Origin: Begonia masoniana
Lineage: Eukaryota > Streptophyta > Magnoliopsida > Cucurbitales > Begoniaceae
NCBI GenBank assembly: GCA_022432975.1
Contig: CM039509.1
Span: 17,124,175 to 17,188,174, forward strand
Direction: 5' to 3'
Length of the DNA: 64,000 nucleotides
Shown here: positions 59,919 to 64,000 of the stretch, piece by piece
How the letters are laid out: the number at the start of each line of letters is the position of its first letter
Position numbering within the stretch: position 1 is the first letter of the stretch
Notes under the pieces: model-generated
Seen by the model: only the letters and a program-made list of their open reading frames with translations
The model's database searches: none
Told to the model about the DNA's origin: nothing
Position numbers and translations under genes: made by a program

Positions 59919-62415
59919 TGTAATGACCCCAATTGGAGTCGCCACCTAATTCATAATTTAACCTCTAAATCATCTTGGTCTTACTTTCTACACTTTGTTC
60001 ATTATTTATGTTATTATTTTTTTTTAAAAAAAGATACCTCTTGAACTGCATCTACCGATGGAAAGAAAACTCACATCAACCGACGGTCACGTGCCCACCA
60101 CGCGACACATCTCACCCCATCTAGTGAAAGGCATCTACCAGTGATCACGGACCTTACACGTGTCCAAAAGACGTCGCTCAGTCTTGAACATCTATCGCCA
60201 GATGTCCACAACTTTAAGCTACATCGACCGGTGGTCATGTGCGCCTCGCGTGACCAGTTAAGACGTTACTCGAGCACTAAACGATAAGGAATTACTCATA
60301 TCATCCGGTAACTAGACGACAAAAACTATACTTACATCTTCCGATAGCTTAAACACACTACATCTACTGGTCACTGGACGACGAAATGTGACCGGACGAC
60401 GAAATAACATTTACATCAACCGGTAACCTAAATATACTTCATCTGCTGGTCACTGGATGACAAAATAGCACTCTCATCATCCGATAGCTTAAACACACTA
60501 CATCTACCGGTCACTGGATGACGAAATAACATTTACATCATCCGGTAACCTAAATACACGTCATCTGCCGGTCACTAGATGACAAAATAGCACTCTCATC
60601 ATCCGTTAGCTTAAACACACTACATCTACCGGTCACTGGACGACGAAATAACATTACATCATCCGGTAACCTAAATATACTTCATCTGCCGGTGGATGCA
60701 CACTTAACATATTCCGATAGCTTGACATCTATCGGGGAATGCAAATATACACAGACTCCAAACTTCGATGACTCATCACTCTTTTAGATAAAAGACAGAA
60801 ACTCATCCAGAATTCTTATGGCGGAAGACTTAGTTAGATAACACGTTCTATATCCTTATAGACATTCACAAACTCAGTAATTAAACCAGACAATCATAAA
60901 ATCCAGTATTCAAAGGAAAATCTCATTTTACTTGAACATCAGTTTGCCTTAAATCTTACTGACACTTTATGAGCTGAACTACGGGTCATATTCGCCTGCC
61001 AGCCACAGACTTCCACCCTGAGCACCATCCTGCAACCGGCCTTAGACATCATCACAGAATTTGGAATCCTCACCTGCTAAATCTTCACCTATATCATAAG
61101 GTTTAAACTATAAGCCTAATGCTTAGTAAGGAACGCAATACTAACGAGTATGCATGAATGCTCATTTTGAGAAACAAATGCTCATGAATCTTTTCTTGTT
61201 CGTATTCATACACAAAATCTCCATTCTTATTCATCATTCGTATTCATCGTTCATAATCATCATTCATATCCATCAATCATATTCCTCGTTCATGTTGTGT
61301 GGATTAAGAGAGGATTTGTGCCGGTAAAGGGGGTTGACAGTGGGAGTGTACATAGTCCCTTGCGGGTCGTAATCACGGTCCTTCTTTTTGGACAGTGACA
61401 TACGTCAAACCGCCTCCAACCCTCACTTAATTCACATTGCATAAGTTTTACATCATTATCTTGGTCATGAGGAAAACATGCTCTTAAAAACATCTTCATA
61501 TGCATAAAAACATTCATGATGCATGGACATGGAAACTCTTAATTCATCAAGCTACAGAATAGTGCATTCATCCGTCGTGAAATCATATCATTAGTCAAAC
61601 ATCAACATAAGTAACAGGCAGTAGCTTAAATAACTTCTAATTATCGTATCAGTTTCTACCTAGCATCCTTGTGATGTAGGGCCCTAATGGCCGGGAATCC
61701 TACACATTCACTTACCTGGTTTCCTTAGAACCTGAGCTCCTTTTCTTCAGACTTCTTCACCTCAAACATTTACATTGCAGTAGTTAAAACAAAATCCTAA
61801 TAGTCCTAATCACTAGCCACCCTAGAGTCTAATAGCTTAAATCATTCTCGAATCCCTTAGTCTAATTTCTCTGTACTCAGTCTGAAATCTAAAAACCATA
61901 ACAGCTAAATTCAACTTCGATTAATCAGGATTGGTTATTTTAAGTGTCCAGAATCGATTTGGAATGACATTACTAATCTCGGGTTTTAAAATGTCCTTAT
62001 TATTATTCAGCCATTGAAGAATCCAAAACTTCAACACTTAGCTGAAAACAGAGCTTAACAACTAACAGATAGCTACATTGTCAAACTCGTACCTCAAGCA
62101 CAAAGTAGCCGAGAGGTAAGCAAGGAAACCGATCGTCGAAGGAGGGATTTCTAGTTGACAGAGAGCAAGAGCTCGGGAGAGAAAATCGCCGAGAGTAATG
62201 ACGGCTATAGTGAGGTTTAATTGGGGTTTGAATCCTTTCCATTTTCTTTAAATACTGGTCTCAATCCTCCATTATTACAACTTTGCCACTCAACCTAGTT
62301 TAAATCCACATGTAATTAATTAAGCTTGGCATAAAATTCTAAATCGTGAAGATTGAATAATCATGACCGTTAATACAGTTAGGAAGTCACCTGGTTGAAG
62401 TTGTCGGGTGTTACA
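59919..62415 (-). repeat. Element K middle/right LTR (2,497 bp)
   Basis: Same ends as the left LTR. Followed by pol instead of flanking DNA. Contains a mini-exon at 61716-61760 and tandem repeats at 60300-60700. Confidence 0.93.
61716..61760 (-). other. Putative LTR leader mini-exon, 45 nt (K right LTR)
   Basis: Same as the left LTR copy with a few substitutions in the middle, same length and the same AG and GTAAGT borders. Confidence 0.5.
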
Positions 62416-62456
62416 TCCACCCCTCCTTAAAAAAATTTTCGTCCCTGAAAATTGAT

Positions 62457-64000
62457 CAAGATAAGAGTTCTGGATATTTGTCCATCATGTCCTGCTGTCT
62501 TTCCCATGTGGCTTCCTCAATACCATAATTCATCCATAAAACTTTGACAAGGGGGATTTCCTTATTCCGCAGAGTTTTCACTGCAGATTCCAAAATTTGC
62601 ACTGGCTTCTCTTCGTACATTAGTGTCGGCTCAATCTCAATATCCACTGGCTTAACAACTTGTGTAGGGTCCCATATGCATTTTCTTAACATTGACATAT
62701 GGAAAATATTATGTACCTTTCCAATGATGGAGGCAATTGCAATCTATAAGCCGTACTGCCAATCCTTTCTAAGACGGGGAATGGTCCAATAAATCATGGG
62801 TTTAGCTTCCCTTTCTTACCAAATCTTAAAACTCCTTTAAATGGTGAAATCCTCAAGAAGACTTCATCACCAACAGAAAACTCAAGGTCTCTTCTCCTTT
62901 GGTCTGAATAACTCTTCTGTCGGCTCTGTGCTGTTATCATTCTTTTCCTCATAGTGGCAATCTTGTCTGACATCTGTTACAAGATCTCGGGACCTAGGAG
63001 TTTTGCTTCACCGACCTCATCCCAGTACAAAGGTAACCTGCACTTTCTGCATAGAGTGCTTCATAAGGTGCCATACCTATGGTGGACTGGTAACTATTGT
63101 TGTAGGAGAATTCAACCAAGGGCAGGTATCGACTCCAAGATGTCTGGAATTCAAGCACACATGCCCTCAACATATCCTCAAGTATCTGAATCGTCCTCTC
63201 AGATTGCCCATCGGTTTGAGGGTGGAAAGCAGTGCTGAAAGACAATTTTGTCCTAATGTGCCTTGCAAACTTTGCTAGAATCTTGAGGTGAATCTAGGAT
63301 CACGATCGGATACAATAGATAAAGGAGTTCCATGCAATCTGATGATTTCTTGGACATACAGATCAGCAAGTTGGTCCATTGTGAAAGTCATTCTTACAGG
63401 TATAAAGTGTGCCGATTTTGTCATTCTATCAACCATGACCCAAATACTATCATGTCCTTTAGTTTTCTTTGGCAAACCTACAACAAAATCCATGGCAATG
63501 TTTTCCCACTTCCATTCAGGGATTGGTAGGGGTTGAAGAGTACCTCCAGGTCGTTGATGCTCTGCCTTAACCTATTGGCATACCAAACATGACTCCACAT
63601 ATCTGGCAACATCCCTCTCATATTTGGCCACCAATAATGCAACCTTAAATCCCGATACATCTTGGTGCGACCAGGATGCACAGAAAAGGAAGAAGAATGG
63701 GCTTCAGCCAAAGATCAACCCACGCAACTCCTTAACATTCGGAATGTACCATCGGTTCTTAATTTCAAAATACCATCATTAGAGAGACTGAACTCCTAGG
63801 AGGCGTCCTTTAACTTACTCATCATGCTACTATTCTCCTTCGAATCCTTTTGTTGCGTCTCTTTGATCCTGTCCAAAATAGTTGGTCGGATAGATAAATC
63901 AGCCAGTAAAGCTGACAGTTCGGGAACTATTTCCAATTCAAACCTCTGAACTTCCTTTCTCAAAGGTATAGACATGGTTGATATCGCGGGTTGCATTGTC
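62457..64000 (-). pseudogene. pol: Element K second pol copy (integrase part), truncated by window end
   Basis: Near-duplicate of 55370-56930: the same integrase tail, core and shared stops. Relative to that copy it has one-base deletions at ~62434, ~62717, ~63050, ~63251, ~63617 and ~63761, and two substitutions (~62950, ~63207). Each deletion shifts the frame. Confidence 0.9.

Larger units (their letters stand above)
52856..64000 (-). mobile_element. Element K: tandem LTR-internal-LTR-internal Gypsy array, runs off window
   Basis: LTRs 52856-55328 and 59919-62415, complete internal region 55329-59918 and a second, nearly identical internal region from 62416 onward, all in minus orientation. 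The repeated unit after a single shared LTR is the product expected from unequal crossing over between LTRs. The two LTRs differ by a few percent, whereas the duplicated internal part differs by only two substitutions in ~1.58 kb plus six single-base deletions. Confidence 0.9.

Overview
The window is plant nuclear DNA made almost entirely of nested LTR retrotransposons with organelle-derived inserts. The evidence is Ty3/Gypsy elements with initiator-Met primer-binding sites (TGGTATCAGAGC), TG...CA LTRs with 5-bp target duplications, a piece of plastid psbC with trnS-UGA, and stretches that read like plant mitochondrial intergenic DNA. I see no ordinary intact host gene. The species cannot be named from the sequence alone.

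Layout. 1-298 is a pure poly-T tract. 299-1764 is mitochondrial-like DNA carrying a ~610-bp duplication, followed by an LTR fragment (1765-3370) and more mitochondrial-like DNA. A complete solo LTR (4362-7584, TSD GCTTC) contains ~909 bp of pure TAA repeats. 7585-9640 holds mitochondrial-like DNA, a dead Ty1/copia RT piece and a dead Gypsy RT piece. About 9650-11651 is an LTR with a 502-bp poly-T tract, its primer-binding site and leader. 11652-30245 is a broken outer LTR holding element B (11930-26798, TSD TAACA), a gag-only element with 2.5-2.7-kb LTRs. B is itself invaded inside gag by element C (15601-21966), a near-complete chromovirus-like Gypsy element with 679-bp LTRs. 27953-31581 has two inverted copies of the 3' end of another Gypsy family. 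32739-42538 is a decayed Gypsy element F split by solo LTR G (34141-36857, TSD GCCTT). 42539-44171 is a stack of three truncated LTRs. 44172-47780 has an LTR scrap, plastid psbC/trnS and mitochondrial-like DNA. 47790-52855 contains a dead gag and LTRs H, I, J and L, each cut by the next. 52856-64000 is element K in the order LTR-internal-LTR-internal, running off the window.

The strongest unexplained pattern is inside the LTRs. Families that are otherwise very different share one leader architecture: exon 1 ending at a GTAHG-type donor, an intron, a mini-exon of exactly 45 nt (seven LTRs from five families) flanked by AG and GTAAGT, a second intron that usually carries family-specific tandem repeats, and an acceptor TGTAG followed by GTGA. 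The LTR 3' parts of several families also share CGATCGATCG palindromes and CTCTGGA/TCCAGAG hairpins. The short LTR of C is what remains of a B-type long LTR after a ~2,039-bp deletion between two ATTAG repeats (predicted 680 bp, observed 679 bp), which removes the whole cassette.

How the parts work together: C encodes gag, protease, RT, RNase H and integrase (now with three nonsense mutations and an LTR scrap). B encodes only a gag very similar to C's and shares C's LTR 5' end and polypurine region, so B was probably mobilised by C-like relatives. The mitochondrial assignments, all splicing claims and mobilisation in trans are inferences from sequence pattern and need searches or RNA data.
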